From the NCBI GenBank assembly GCA_017591395.1, contig WEDG01004142.1, forward strand, positions 124,001-188,000: a DNA stretch of 64,000 nucleotides. The letters are read 5' to 3'. This stretch comes from Schistocephalus solidus (taxonomy: Eukaryota > Platyhelminthes > Cestoda > Diphyllobothriidea > Diphyllobothriidae). Each line of letters begins with the position of its first letter. Position 1 is the first letter of the stretch. The translations under genes were made by a program, and so were the position numbers. Positions 1 to 13,811 of this stretch are shown piece after piece. A model generated the notes under the pieces. That model searched no databases, was not told where the DNA came from, and saw nothing but the letters and a program-made list of their open reading frames with translations.

Positions 1-3000
1 ATTTCTTCCGCGCCTAAGGTGGCTAAGGTGGTCTACATGACCTACCGCTGCTGGGGATTATACAGAACTAAGACCAACTGTGTTTGTACTGTATATTTAC
101 GCGTAGCATGGTGATAATATTGATTTCTTCCGCGCCTAAGGTGGCTAAGGTGGTCTACATGACCTACCGCTGCTGGGGGATTATACAGAACTAAGACCAA
201 CTGTGTTTTGTACTGTATATTTACGCGTAGCATGGTGATAATATTGATTTCTTCCGCGCCTAAGGTGGCTAAGGTGGTCTACATGACCTACCGCTGCTGG
301 GGATTATACAGAACTAAGACCAACTGTGTTTGTACTGTATATTTACGCGTAGCATGGTGATAATATTGATTTCTTCCGCGCCTAAGGTGGCTAAGGTGGT
401 CTACATGACCTACCGCTGCTGGGGATTATACAGAACTAAGACCAACCGTGTTTGTACTGTATATTTACGCGTAGCATGGTGATAATATTGATTTCTTCCG
501 CGCCTAAGGTGGCTAAGGTGGTCTACATGACCTACCGCTGCTGGGGATTATACAGAACTAAGACCAACTGTGTTTGTACTGTATATTTACGCGTAGCATG
601 GTGATAATATTGATTTCTTCCGCGCCTAAGGTGGCTAAGGTGGTCTACATGACCTACCGCTGCTGGGGATTATACAGAACTAAGACCAACTGTGTTTGTA
701 CTGTATATTTACGCGTAGCATGGTGATAATATTGATTTCTTCCGCGCCTAAGGTGGCTAAGGTGGTCTACATGACCTACCGCTGCTGGGGATTATACAGA
801 ACTAAGACCAACTGTGTTTGTACTGTATATTTACGCGCAGCATGGTGATAATATTGATTTCTTCCGCGCCTAAGGTGGCTAAGGTGGTCTACATGACCTA
901 CCGCTGCTGGGGATTATACAGAACTAAGACCAACTGTGTTTGTACTGTATATTTACGCGTAGCATGGTGATAATATTGATTTCTTCCGCGCCTAAGGTGG
1001 CTAAGGTGGTCTACATGACCTACCGCTGCTGGGGATTATACAGAACTAAGACCAACTGTGTTTGTACTGTATATTTACGCGTAGCATGGTGATAATATTG
1101 ATTTCTTCCGCGCCTAAGGTGGCTAAGGTGGTCTACATGACCTACCGCTGCTGGGGATTATACAGAACTAAGACCAACTGTGTTTGTACTGCATATTTAC
1201 GCGTAGCAAGGTGATAATATTGATTTCTTCCGCGCCTAAGGTGGCTAAGGTGGTCTACATGACCTACCGCTGCTGGGGATTATACAGAACTAAGACCAAC
1301 TGTGTTTGTACTGTATATTTACGCGTAGCATGGTGATAATATTGATTTCTTCCGCGCCTAAGGTGGCTAAGGTGGTCTACATGACCTACCGCTGCTGGGG
1401 ATTATACAGAACTAAGACCAACTGTGTTTGTACTGTATATTTACGCGTAGCATGGTGATAATATTGATTTCTTCCGCGCCTAAGGTGGCTAAGGTGGTCT
1501 ACATGACCTACCGCTGCTGGGGATTATACAGAACTAAGACCAACTGTGTTTGTACTGTATATTTACGCGTAGCATGGTGATAATATTGATTTCTTCCGCG
1601 CCTAAGGTGGCTAAGGTGGTCTACATGACCTACCGCTGCTGGGGATTATACAGAACTAAGACCAACTGTGTTTGTACTCGTATATTTACGCGTAGCATGG
1701 TGATAATATTGATTTCTTCCGCGCCTAAGGTGGCTAAGGTGGTCTACATGACCTACCGCTGCTGGGGATTATACAGAACTAAGACCAACTGTGTTTGTAC
1801 TGTATACTTCACGCGCAGCATGGTGATAATATTGATTTCTTCCGCGCCTAAGGTGGCTAAGGTGGTCTACATGACCTACCGCTGCTGGGGATTATACAGA
1901 ACTAAGACCAACTGTGTTTGTACTGTATATTTACGCGTAGCATGGTGATAATATTGATTTCTTCCGCGCCTAAGGTGGCTAAGGTGGTCTACATGACCTA
2001 CCGCTGCTGGGGATTATACAGAACTAAGACCAACTGTGTTTGTACTGTATATTTACGCGTAGCATGGTGATAATATTGATTTCTTCCGCGCCTAAGGTGG
2101 CTAAGGTGGTCTACATGACCTACCGCTGCTGGGGATTATACAAACCAAGACCAACTGTGTTTGTACTGTATATTTACGCGTAGCATGGTGATAATATTGA
2201 TTTCTTCCGCGCCTAAGGTGGCTAAGGTGGTCTACATGACCTACCGCTGCTGGGGATTATACAGAACTAAGACCAACTGTGTTTGTACTCGTATATTTAC
2301 GCGTAGCATGGTGATAATATTGATTTCTTCCGCGCCTAAGGTGGCTAAGGTGGTCTACATGACCTACCGCTGCTGGGGATTATACAGAACTAAGACCAAC
2401 TGTGTTTGTACTGTATATTTACGCGTAGCATGGTGATAATATTGATTTCTTCCGCGCCTAAGGTGGCTAAGGTGGTCTACATGACCTACCGCTGCTGGGG
2501 ATTATACAGAACTAAGACCAACTGTGTTTTGTACTGTATATTTCACGCGCAGCATGGTGATAATATTGATTTCTTCCGCGCCTAAGGTGGCTAAGGTGGT
2601 CTACATGACCTACCGCTGCTGGGGATTATACAGAACTAAGACCAACTGTGTTTTGTACTGTATATTTTACGCGCAGCATGGTGATAATATTGATTTCTTC
2701 CGCGCCTAAGGTGGCTAAGGTGGTCTACATGACCTACCGCTGCTGGGGATTATACAGAACTAAGACCAACTGTGTTTGTACTGTATATTTACGCGTAGCA
2801 TGGTGATAATATTGATTTCTTCCGCGCCTAAGGTGGCTAAGGTGGTCTACATGACCTACCGCTGCTGGGGATTATACAGAACTAAGACCAACTGTGTTTG
2901 TACTGTATATTTACGCGTAGCATGGTGATAATATTGATTTCTTCCGCGCCTAAGGTGGCTAAGGTGGTCTACATGACCTACCGCTGCTGGGGATTATACA

Positions 3001-6000
3001 GAACTAAGACCAACTGTGTTTGTACTGTATATTTACGCGTAGCATGGTGATAATATTGATTTCTTCCGCGCCTAAGGTGGCTAAGGTGGTCTACATGACC
3101 TACCGCTGCTGGGGATTATACAGAACTAAGACCAACTGTGTTTGTACTGTATATTTACGCGTAGCATGGTGATAATATTGATTTCTTCCGCGCCTAAGGT
3201 GGCTAAGGTGGTCTACATGACCTACCGCTGCTGGGGATTATACAGAACTAAGACCAACTGTGTTTTGTACTGTATATTTTACGCGTAGCATGGTGATAAT
3301 ATTGATTTCTTCCGCGCCTAAGGTGGCTAAGGTGGTCTACATGACCTACCGCTGCTGGGGATTATACAGAACTAAGACCAACTGTGTTTGTACTGTATAT
3401 TTACGCGTAGCATGGTGATAATATTGATTTCTTCCGCGCCTAAGGTGGCTAAGGTGGTCTACATGACCTACCGCTGCTGGGGATTATACAGAACTAAGAC
3501 CAACTGTGTTTGTACTGTATATTTACGCGTAGCATGGTGATAATATTGATTTCTTCCGCGCCTAAGGTGGCTAAGGTGGTCTACATGACCTACCGCTGCT
3601 GGGGATTATACAGAACTAAGACCAACTGTGTTTGTACTGTATATTTACGCGTAGCATGGTGATAATATTGATTTCTTCCGCGCCTAAGGTGGCTAAGGTG
3701 GTCTACATGACCTACCGCTGCTGGGGATTATACAGAACTAAGACCAACTGTGTTTGTACTGTATATTTACGCGTAGCATGGTGATAATATTGATTTCTTC
3801 CGCGCCTAAGGTGGCTAAGGTGGTCTACATGACCTACCGCTGCTGGGGATTATACAGAACTAAGACCAACTGTGTTTGTACTGTATATTTACGCGTAGCA
3901 TGGTGATAATATTGATTTCTTCCGCGCCTAAGGTGGCTAAGGTGGTCTACATGACCTACCGCTGCTGGGGATTATACAGAACTAAGACCAACTGTGTTTG
4001 TACTCGTATATTTACGCGTAGCATGGTGATAATATTGATTTCTTCCGCGCCTAAGGTGGCTAAGGTGGTCTACATGACCTACCGCTGCTGGGGATTATAC
4101 AGAACTAAGACCAACTGTGTTTGTACTGTATATTTACGCGTAGCATGGTGATAATATTGATTTCTTCCGCGCCTAAGGTGGCTAAGGTGGTCTACATGAC
4201 CTACCGCTGCTGGGGATTATACAGAACTAAGACCAACTGTGTTTTGTACTGTATACTTCACGCGCAGCATGGTGATAATATTGATTTCTTCCGCGCCTAA
4301 GGTGGCTAAGGTGGTCTACATGACCTACCGCTGCTGGGGATTATACAGAACTAAGACCAACTGTGTTTGTACTGTATATTTACGCGTAGCATGGTGATAA
4401 TATTGATTTCTTCCGCGCCTAAGGTGGCTAAGGTGGTCTACATGACCTACCGCTGCTGGGGATTATACAGAACTAAGACCAACTGTGTTTGTACTGTATA
4501 CTTCACGCGTAGCATGGTGATAATATTGATTTCTTCCGCGCCTAAGGTGGCTAAGGTGGTCTACATGACCTACCGCTGCTGGGGATTATACAGAACTAAG
4601 ACCAACTGTGTTTTGTACTGTATATTTACGCGTAGCATGGTGATAATATTGATTTCTTCCGCGCCTAAGGTGGCTAAGGTGGTCTACATGACCTACCGCT
4701 GCTGGGGATTATACAGAACTAAGACCAACTGTGTTTGTACTGTATATTTACGCGTAGCATGGTGATAATATTGATTTCTTCCGCGCCTAAGGTGGCTAAG
4801 GTGGTCTACATGACCTACCGCTGCTGGGGATTATACAGAACTAAGACCAACTGTGTTTGTACTGTATATTTTACGCGCAGCATGGTGATAATATTGATTT
4901 CTTCCGCGCCTAAGGTGGCTAAGGTGGTCTACATGACCTACCGCTGCTGGGGATTATACAGAACTAAGACCAACTGTGTTTGTACTGTATATTTACGCGT
5001 AGCATGGTGATAATATTGATTTCTTCCGCGCCTAAGGTGGCTAAGGTGGTCTACATGACCTACCGCTGCTGGGGATTATACAGAACTAAGACCAACTGTG
5101 TTTGTACTGTATATTTACGCGTAGCATGGTGATAATATTGATTTCTTCCGCGCCTAAGGTGGCTAAGGTGGTCTACATGACCTACCGCTGCTGGGGATTA
5201 TACAGAACTAAGACCAACTGTGTTTGTACTGTATATTTACGCGTAGCATGGTGATAATATTGATTTCTTCCGCGCCTAAGGTGGCTAAGGTGGTCTACAT
5301 GACCTACCGCTGCTGGGGATTATACAGAACTAAGACCAACTGTGTTTGTACTGTATATTTACGCGTAGCATGGTGAGTAATATTGATTTCTTCCGCGCCT
5401 AAGGTGGCTAAGGTGGTCTACATGACCTACCGCTGCTGGGGATTATACAGAACTAAGACCAACTGTGTTTGTACTGTATATTTACGCGTAGCATGGTGAT
5501 AATATTGATTTCTTCCGCGCCTAAGGTGGCTAAGGTGGTCTACATGACCTACCGCTGCTGGGGATTATACAGAACTAAGACCAACTGTGTTTGTACTGTA
5601 TATTTACGCGTAGCATGGTGATAATATTGATTTCTTCCGCGCCTAAGGTGGCTAAGGTGGTCTACATGACCTACCGCTGCTGGGGATTATACAGAACTAA
5701 GACCAACTGTGTTTGTACTGTATATTTACGCGTAGCATGGTGATAATATTGATTTCTTCCGCGCCTAAGGTGGCTAAGGTGGTCTACATGACCTACCGCT
5801 GCTGGGGATTATACAGAACTAAGACCAACTGTGTTTGTACTGTATATTTACGCGTAGCATGGTGATAATATTGATTTCTTCCGCGCCTAAGGTGGCTAAG
5901 GTGGTCTACATGACCTACCGCTGCTGGGGATTATACAGAACTAAGACCAACTGTGTTTGTACTGTATATTTACGCGTAGCATGGTGATAATATTGATTTC

Positions 6001-9000
6001 TTCCGCGCCTAAGGTGGCTAAGGTGGTCTACATGACCTACCGCTGCTGGGGATTATACAGAACTAAGACCAACTGTGTTTGTACTGTATATTTACGCGCA
6101 GCATGGTGATAATATTGATTTCTTCCGCGCCTAAGGTGGCTAAGGTGGTCTACATGACCTACCGCTGCTGGGGATTATACAGAACCAAGACCAACCGTGT
6201 TTGTACTGTATATTTACGCGTAGCATGGTGATAATATTGATTTCTTCCGCGCCTAAGGTGGCTAAGGTGGTCTACATGACCTACCGCTGCTGGGGATTAT
6301 ACAGAACTAAGACCAACTGTGTTTGTACTGTATATTTACGCGTAGCATGGTGATAATATTGATTTCTTCCGCGCCTAAGGTGGCTAAGGTGGTCTACATG
6401 ACCTACCGCTGCTGGGGATTATACAGAACCAAGACCAACTGTGTTTGTACTGTATATTTCCACGCGCAGCATGGTGATAATATTGATTTCTTCCGCGCCT
6501 AAGGTGGCTAAGGTGGTCTACATGACCTACCGCTGCTGGGGATTATACAGAACCAAGACCAACTGTGTTTGTACTGTATATCTACGCGTAGCATGGTGAT
6601 AATATTGATTTCTTCCGCGCCTAAGGTGGCTAAGGTGGTCTACATGACCTACCGCTGCTGGGGATTATACAGAACTAAGACCAACTGTGCTTGTACTGTA
6701 TATTTCACGCGTAGCATGGTGATAATATTGATTTCTTCCGCGCCTAAGGTGGCTAAGGTGGTCTACATGACCTACCGCTGCTGGGGATTATACAGAACTA
6801 AGACCAACTGTGTTTGTACTCGTATATTTACGCGTAGCATGGTGATAATATTGATTTCTTCCGCGCCTAAGGTGGCTAAGGTGGTCTACATGACCTACCG
6901 CTGCTGGGGATTATACAGAACTAAGACCAACTGTGTTTGTACTGTATATTTACGCGTAGCATGGTGATAATATTGATTTCTTCCGCGCCTAAGGTGGCTA
7001 AGGTGGTCTACATGACCTACCGCTGCTGGGGATTATACAGAACTAAGACCAACTGTGTTTGTACTGTATATTTACGCGTAGCATGGTGATAATATTGATT
7101 TCTTCCGCGCCTAAGGTGGCTAAGGTGGTCTACATGACCTACCGCTGCTGGGGATTATACAGAACTAAGACCAACTGTGTTTTGTACTGTATATTTACGC
7201 GTAGCATGGTGATAATATTGATTTCTTCCGCGCCTAAGGTGGCTAAGGTGGTCTACATGACCTACCGCTGCTGGGGATTATACAGAACTAAGACCAACTG
7301 TGTTTGTACTGTATATTTACGCGTAGCATGGTGATAATATTGATTTCTTCCGCGCCTAAGGTGGCTAAGGTGGTCTACATGACCTACCGCTGCTGGGGAT
7401 TATACAGAACTAAGACCAACTGTGTTTGTACTGTATATTTACGCGTAGCATGGTGATAATATTGATTTCTTCCGCGCCTAAGGTGGCTAAGGTGGTCTAC
7501 ATGACCTACCGCTGCTGGGGATTATACAGAACTAAGACCAACTGTGTTTGTACTGTATATTTCACGCGCAGCATGGTGATAATATTGATTTCTTCCGCGC
7601 CTAAGGTGGCTAAGGTGGTCTACATGACCTACCGCTGCTGGGGATTATACAGAACTAAGACCAACTGTGTTTGTACTGTATATTTACGCGTAGCATGGTG
7701 ATAATATTGATTTCTTCCGCGCCTAAGGTGGCTAAGGTGGTCTACATGACCTACCGCTGCTGGGGATTATACAGAACTAAGACCAACTGTGTTTGTACTG
7801 TATATTTCCACGCGTAGCATGGTGATAATATTGATTTCTTCCGCGCCTAAGGTGGCTAAGGTGGTCTACATGACCTACCGCTGCTGGGGATTATACAGAA
7901 CTAAGACCAACTGTGTTTGTACTGTATATTTACGCGTAGCATGGTGATAATATTGATTTCTTCCGCGCCTAAGGTGGCTAAGGTGGTCTACATGACCTAC
8001 CGCTGCTGGGGATTATACAGAACTAAGACCAACTGTGTTTGTACTGTATATTTCCACGCGTAGCATGGTGATAATATTGATTTCTTCCGCGCCTAAGGTG
8101 GCTAAGGTGGTCTACATGACCTACCGCTGCTGGGGATTATACAGAACTAAGACCAACTGTGTTTGTACTGTATATTTCACGCGCAGCATGGTGATAATAT
8201 TGATTTCTTCCGCGCCTAAGGTGGCTAAGGTGGTCTACATGACCTACCGCTGCTGGGGATTATACAGAACTAAGACCAACTGTGTTTGTACTGTATATTT
8301 ACGCGTAGCATGGTGATAATATTGATTTCTTCCGCGCCTAAGGTGGCTAAGGTGGTCTACATGACCTACCGCTGCTGGGGAATTATACAGAACTAAGACC
8401 AACTGTGTTTGTACTGTATATTTACGCGTAGCATGGTGATAATATTGATTTCTTCCGCGCCTAAGGTGGCTAAGGTGGTCTACATGACCTACCGCTGCTG
8501 GGGATTATACAGAACTAAGACCAACTGTGTTTGTACTGTATATTTACGCGTAGCATGGTGATAATATTGATTTCTTCCGCGCCTAAGGTGGCTAAGGTGG
8601 TCTACATGACCTACCGCTGCTGGGGATTATACAGAACTAAGACCAACTGTGTTTGTACTGTATATTTACGCGTAGCATGGTGATAATATTGATTTCTTCC
8701 GCGCCTAAGGTGGCTAAGGTGGTCTACATGACCTACCGCTGCTGGGGATTACACAGAACTGTGTTTGTACTGTATATTTACGCGTAGCATGGTGATAATA
8801 TTGATTTCTTCCGCGCCTAAGGTGGCTAAGGTGGTCTACATGACCTACCGCTGCTGGGAATTATACAGAACTAAGACCAACTGTGTTTGTACTGTATATT
8901 TACGCGTAGCATGGTGATAATATTGATTTCTTCCGCGCCTAAGGTGGCTAAGGTGGTCTACATGACCTACCGCTGCTGGGAATTATACAGAACTAAGACC

Positions 9001-10907
9001 AACTGTGCTTGTACTGTATATTTCACGCGTAGCATGGTGATAATATTGATTTCTTCCGCGCCTAAGGTGGCTAAGGTGGTCTACATGACCTACCGCTGCT
9101 GGGGATTATACAGAACTAAGACCAACTGTGTTTGTACTGTATATTTACGCGTAGCATGGTGATAATATTGATTTCTTCCGCGCCTAAGGTGGCTAAGGTG
9201 GTCTACATGACCTACCGCTGCTGGGGATTATACAGAACTAAGACCAACTGTGTTTGTACTGTATATTTCACGCGTAGCATGGTGATAATATTGATTTCTT
9301 CCGCGCCTAAGGTGGCTAAGGTGGTCTACATGACCTACCGCTGCTGGGGAATTATACAGAACTAAGACCAACTGTGTTTGTACTGTATATTTACGCGTAG
9401 CATGGTGATAATATTGATTTCTTCCGCGCCTAAGGTGGCTAAGGTGGTCTACATGACCTACCGCTGCTGGGGATTATACAGAACTAAGACCAACTGTGTT
9501 TTGTACTGTATATTTACGCGTAGCATGGTGATAATATTGATTTCTTCCGCGCCTAAGGTGGCTAAGGTGGTCTACATGACCTACCGCTGCTGGGGATTAT
9601 ACAGAACTAAGACCAACTGTGTTTTGTACTGTATATTTACGCGTAGCATGGTGATAATATTGATTTCTTCCGCGCCTAAGGTGGCTAAGGTGGTCTACAT
9701 GACCTACCGCTGCTGGGAATTATACAGAACTAAGACCAACTGTGTTTGTACTGTATATTTACGCGTAGCATGGTGATAATATTGATTTCTTCCGCGCCTA
9801 AGGTGGCTAAGGTGGTCTACATGACCTACCGCTGCTGGGGATTATACAGAACTAAGACCAACTGTGTTTGTACTGTATATTTACGCGTAGCATGGTGATA
9901 ATATTGATTTCTTCCGCGCCTAAGGTGGCTAAGGTGGTCTACATGACCTACCGCTGCTGGGGATTATACAGAACTAAGACCAACTGTGTTTGTACTGTAT
10001 ATTTACGCGTAGCATGGTGATAATATTGATTTCTTCCGCGCCTAAGGTGGCTAAGGTGGTCTACATGACCTACCGCTGCTGGGGATTATACAGAACTAAG
10101 ACCAACTGTGTTTGTACTGTATATTTTACGCGTAGCATGGTGATAATATTGATTTCTTCCGCGCCTAAGGTGGCTAAGGTGGTCTACATGACCTACCGCT
10201 GCTGGGGATTATACAGAACTAAGACCAACTGTGTTTTGTACTGTATATTTACGCGTAGCATGGTGATAATATTGATTTCTTCCGCGCCTAAGGTGGCTAA
10301 GGTGGTCTACATGACCTACCGCTGCTGGGGATTATACAGAACTAAGACCAACTGTGTTTGTACTGTATATTTACGCGTAGCATGGTGATAATATTGATTT
10401 CTTCCGCGCCTAAGGTGGCTAAGGTGGTCTACATGACCTACCGCTGCTGGGGATTATACAGAACTAAGACCAACTGTGTTTGTACTGTATATTTACGCGT
10501 AGCATGGTGATAATATTGATTTCTTCCGCGCCTAAGGTGGCTAAGGTGGTCTACATGACCTACCGCTGCTGGGGATTATACAGAACTAAGACCAACTGTG
10601 TTTGTACTGTATATTTTACGCGCAGCATGGTGATAATATTGATTTCTTCCGCGCCTAAGGTGGCTAAGGTGGTCTACATGACCTACCGCTGCTGGGGATT
10701 ATACAGAACTAAGACCAACTGTGTTTGTACTGTATATTTACGCGTAGCATGGTGATAATATTGATTTCTTCCGCGCCTAAGGTGGCTAAGGTGGTCTACA
10801 TGACCCTACCGCTGCTGGGGATTATACAGAACTAAGACCAACTGTGTTTTGTACTGTATATTTACGCGTAGCATGGTGATAATATTGATTTCTTCCGCGC
10901 CTAAGGT
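1..10907. repeat. 122-bp tandem satellite array
   Basis: A unit of 122 bp is repeated head to tail about 89 times with very high identity; the first unit starts at 1 and the second at 123. Each unit contains the CCGCGCCTAAGGTGGCTAAG block, the CTACCGCTGCTGGGGATTAT block and an ACGCGTAGCATGG block. Length variants of 121-125 bp arise almost only between the GTGTTTGTACT and ACGCG[TC]AGC blocks, for example TTTT for TTT, ACTCGTAT for ACTGTAT, and ATTTCAC or ATTTCCAC for ATTTAC. One unit near 8,750 has lost about 10 bp. The 91-132 codon reading frames across the array appear only where such indels make neighbouring units add up to multiples of three, so they are not genes. The left end is cut by the window and the right end by a gap, so the true size is unknown. 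Confidence 0.98.
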
Positions 10908-11007
10908 NNNNNNNNNNNNNNNNNNNNNNNNNNNNNNNNNNNNNNNNNNNNNNNNNNNNNNNNNNNNNNNNNNNNNNNNNNNNNNNNNNNNNNNNNNNNN
11001 NNNNNNN
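10908..11007. other. Assembly gap (100 N)
   Basis: Exactly 100 unknown bases lie inside the satellite, a conventional placeholder for a gap of unknown size. Satellite sequence is present on both sides, so the array was probably collapsed or left unresolved here. Confidence 0.99.
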
Positions 11008-11115
11008 GGCTAAGGTGGTCTACATGACCTACCGCTGCTGGGGATTACACAGAACTGTGTTTGTCCTGTGTATTTACGCGTAGCATGGTGGGAATATTGA
11101 TTTCTTCCGCACCTT
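11008..11115. repeat. Terminal diverged satellite unit
   Basis: This is the last unit of the 122-bp array. It carries the ATTACACAGAACTGTGTTTG deletion variant also seen near 8,750, plus private changes (GTCCTGTGTATT, GGTGGGAATATTG). Similarity ends after TTTCTTCCGCACCTT, which marks the right edge of the satellite. Confidence 0.9.
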
Positions 11116-13289
11116 GGCACACTCAACACTGGACATGCACTATGAAATCGCCAATGTGACCCTGACGAGGGAGCCGTACTCGTGGTTTTTGTCTGAGATC
11201 GGTTGTTGGATTGCCTGATTAATGCAGTTGAAGGCGGCTCACGGGATTTTGCGCACACGAGGTCTGTTTGGCTTCATCGGCGTAGAGCGAGTTAGTGTCG
11301 CGACGGTTGACTAAGTTCACCTGGGTCGACGCCACTCATGTGCAACCCAGGCGCACAAGTGCAACCAAAAAAAGACCTGCCTACCAGAGTACACGACCAC
11401 CAAACGCCAGATCAACTATCCAGTGTCCCGTTGGAGCGAATGAGGTGCTGCTTCGTAGGGCTCGTTTGTATGGCTCCCCGGGGCAGGCCACGGGCGAATA
11501 AACCACCCCTAATACAGTTGGCTTTGCGCTAAATTCCCGGAAAAGTGGTGTTAAGGATAGGGTAATGATACGATATCTGGAACACAGTTACCGCGTGGAC
11601 TCTACAAATTGGTGACCTCGACATAATCTGAACATGTAACCGTCTTAAATGGCTGAACATCATCCTCACAACATTAAAAATCGACTTTAACCTGCTGTTT
11701 TCCCTGTGTCACTCATCGTACCCAAGTGTAGGGAAAAGCGATTACCGACACCCTGTCACGAATCAAGATGGCCGTTTTCGGTTAAACTTAGCTATACGAA
11801 CCCAGGTCAAACCGGGAGACAAGTGTGTAGAGCATTCGTCCAAACGCGTTTCCATATGAACGGATCTATCTTTCCGCGAGGCCCCACAGAGTCTTTTTTT
11901 AGGCTTCAGTTAAACCACCTTCCTTTCGCTCAATCACTGCTATGCTTCCTTTATCTGCTACCATTAAGATTACTTTTCGACAGAGGGTTAGAGCTAACGT
12001 TCGGCATTGGAGTTAGAGGACATGGTTCGGCTTTAGCTTTAGGTTTAGGGCTAGGAGTTAGGCTATCAGTGCCGCCCACTTCACGTTTATCTTCAGTCAC
12101 GGCCATCATGAGAGTCAGATTTACCGATATATTCTTCATGCTTTCTCCTTCGGTCTTTCACCCAGAATAGCTAACACATGACCTCAGTTTTCAGTTTTCC
12201 GCTGGCTTACAACTTCTAATTTCCAGTACGTGTGTTCGCGTTTTTACGCTTCGTTAGTTGCGTAAAGGTACTTTTCTATCTTGCGTTTCCCGAAGGCAGC
12301 TATAGGTCCATTTCGTTTACTCCACCCATAAAGCCTTTATTATCACTATTCCCGTATAGGAGAAGTCATTACCTCTCGTTTTCAGAGTGTGGCCGCATTA
12401 ACGATCGTTGCCAAGGTTATTACTACGGTTAGGGTCAAGGTTTAGAGTTAGGGTTAGGGCACGGGAATATTTATCTCTTCTGGAATTTACGACAAGGCAC
12501 TGGGGGCGCGTTCTCCTTCCCATCACAACAATAATTCTTTCAGCAAGTATTTCGCAGGAAGGCATATTTTAAAATTGCGTTAATCGGCGACAAAATATAT
12601 CCCAAATTAAAAAAATCGATTCCCAAAGTATTTTGATCCACACGTACCAATGGGAGGGCTAACTAGGTCAACCGTAGCATCGACGTACCAGCGCCATACG
12701 GGGCCATCAGACACTGCTTGCATTCCAGAGGAGGGCTAATGAGAAGAGAGCGTGATGGACCTATCAGGTAGGAGTAAGAAAAACTTATTTACAGTATATG
12801 CTTCTCATTTTGCTCATCTCCGATGATGTGCTCGCTTATGAGTGGGAAACTTCAGATGATTAAACGACCTTCACGGGAGATCACCATAACGTCTCCTTCT
12901 ATCTCAACATCTGGGGTCGGCCTATATCTCTGAGAATAACGGGCTCGAGGCTCTTCATTGGGCGTGGCACTGGGAGCTATTTTCCTGTAGACACTGCTCT
13001 GCATACAGGGGAACAACTGACCTTTCTAAACAACTGCCTCAGGTCAGACACTATGCCGAGGAGTGTAGCTGTGAGATCACCGACTGGAACTGATCTGAGT
13101 TGAGAGATCGCCAGGAACTGCAGATGACGCCTAGGAAGAAACCTGATGAAAGAATGCCACTTTCGTCTGCGAAAGCACGGCCGGGAAATAGAACGGGAAA
13201 AAGCAGTATGTGCATAATATCTGGAGATGGAAACACTTCGAAACCTGGAGAGCTTGTAGTGACCCAACTCCGTGAGCATGTTGCAACAC
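11116..13289. other. Intergenic, no gene recognised
   Basis: I see no conserved protein in this stretch. Open frames exist (the longest is at 11,706-12,170, plus strand, 154 codons) but they are low in complexity, overlap frames on the other strand and resemble no family I know. TTAGGG-like sequence is scattered at 11,990-12,065 and 12,427-12,460. Confidence 0.6.
12427..12460 (+). repeat. Short TTAGGG-like interstitial tract
   Basis: Degenerate repeats containing TTAGGGTCAAGG and AGAGTTAGGGTTAGGG match the metazoan telomere hexamer for only two or three units. Similar scattered GTTAG/TTAGGG words occur at 11,990-12,065. This is too short to be a telomere; it may be chance or an old interstitial remnant. 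Confidence 0.4.
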
Positions 13290-13545
13290 GCAACCTCTCG
13301 CGACTGCACGCACATGCACACCACTGGCAGTCTGGTCCTCGCCAATCCCAGCTGTCCAAACCGGCCAATCAACTTCAAGACGGACTCACATATGGCCTCG
13401 TCACTATCTCACACCTGGGGACGCCGCTCTCGCGGCGCCGGACGTGCTCTCGTCCAGCTGCCAACTTATTTCTTTCTTTGATAGTCCTGTGCGAAATATA
13501 TTATCCTCCCAATGGACCCGACAGCCGTAACGACTAAGGTCTCCA
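13290..13545 (+). repeat. Dispersed repeat family 1, copy a
   Basis: This stretch is collinear with 18,325-18,625. Shared words include AACCTCTC, a CACATGCAC/CATGCACGTG region, ACCGGCCAATCA followed by CTTCAAGACNGACTCACA, GCCAACTTA, a TATCCTC..CAA block and AGGGTCTCC-like ends. Identity is patchy (clearly diverged) and I cannot assign a class. No protein is supported. Confidence 0.65.
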
Positions 13546-13599
13546 TGATGGCTTAAGCTACCGCGATAAGCAGGACCTTGATTAAGGTGAACAAGGAGC

Positions 13600-13765
13600 C
13601 AGATGGGAAGAGGACCCAACTCCTTAACAAAATGCTTCCGGTATTCTTGACACTCTGCCTCCGGTGGGGGAGGGGAGAGTGCGATAGAAGCTGCCACTTT
13701 AAACTAATTTTTGCGCAAGTTGTCGTCCCTGTGTCCACCATGCTGGGGCGTACGCGATAGGCATA
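13600..13765 (+). repeat. Dispersed repeat family 2, copy a
   Basis: TTCTTGACACTCTGCC, GGGAGAGTGCGATAGA, CACTTTAAACTAA, CAAGTTGTCGTCCCTG and a CACCATGCTGG block recur in the same order at 37,290-37,440 and more weakly at 27,655-27,800. The family is unclassified and appears non-coding. Confidence 0.65.
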
Positions 13766-13791
13766 ATCGTTCACGGTGGTCAAGCCTTGGT

Positions 13792-13811
13792 AGAGAGAGA
13801 GAGAGAGAGAG
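13792..13811 (+). repeat. (GA)n microsatellite
   Basis: A run of about ten GA dinucleotides, followed directly by a GGTGGCGGCGATGGTGGTGG purine-rich run. Confidence 0.95.

Noticed and set aside
1550..10755. Many 91-132 codon frames with a repeating 41-residue unit in the left satellite
   Set aside because: The unit is 122 bp, so frames stay open only where an indel restores the phase. The frames start and stop with the array pattern, and there is no start context, family match or codon bias.
11706..12170. 154-codon plus-strand frame
   Set aside because: No recognisable family; overlaps a minus-strand frame and degenerate TTAGGG-like words that give its Gly-Leu repeats.
12427..12460. Telomere or chromosome end
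   Set aside because: Only two or three TTAGGG-like units, with ordinary sequence on both sides.
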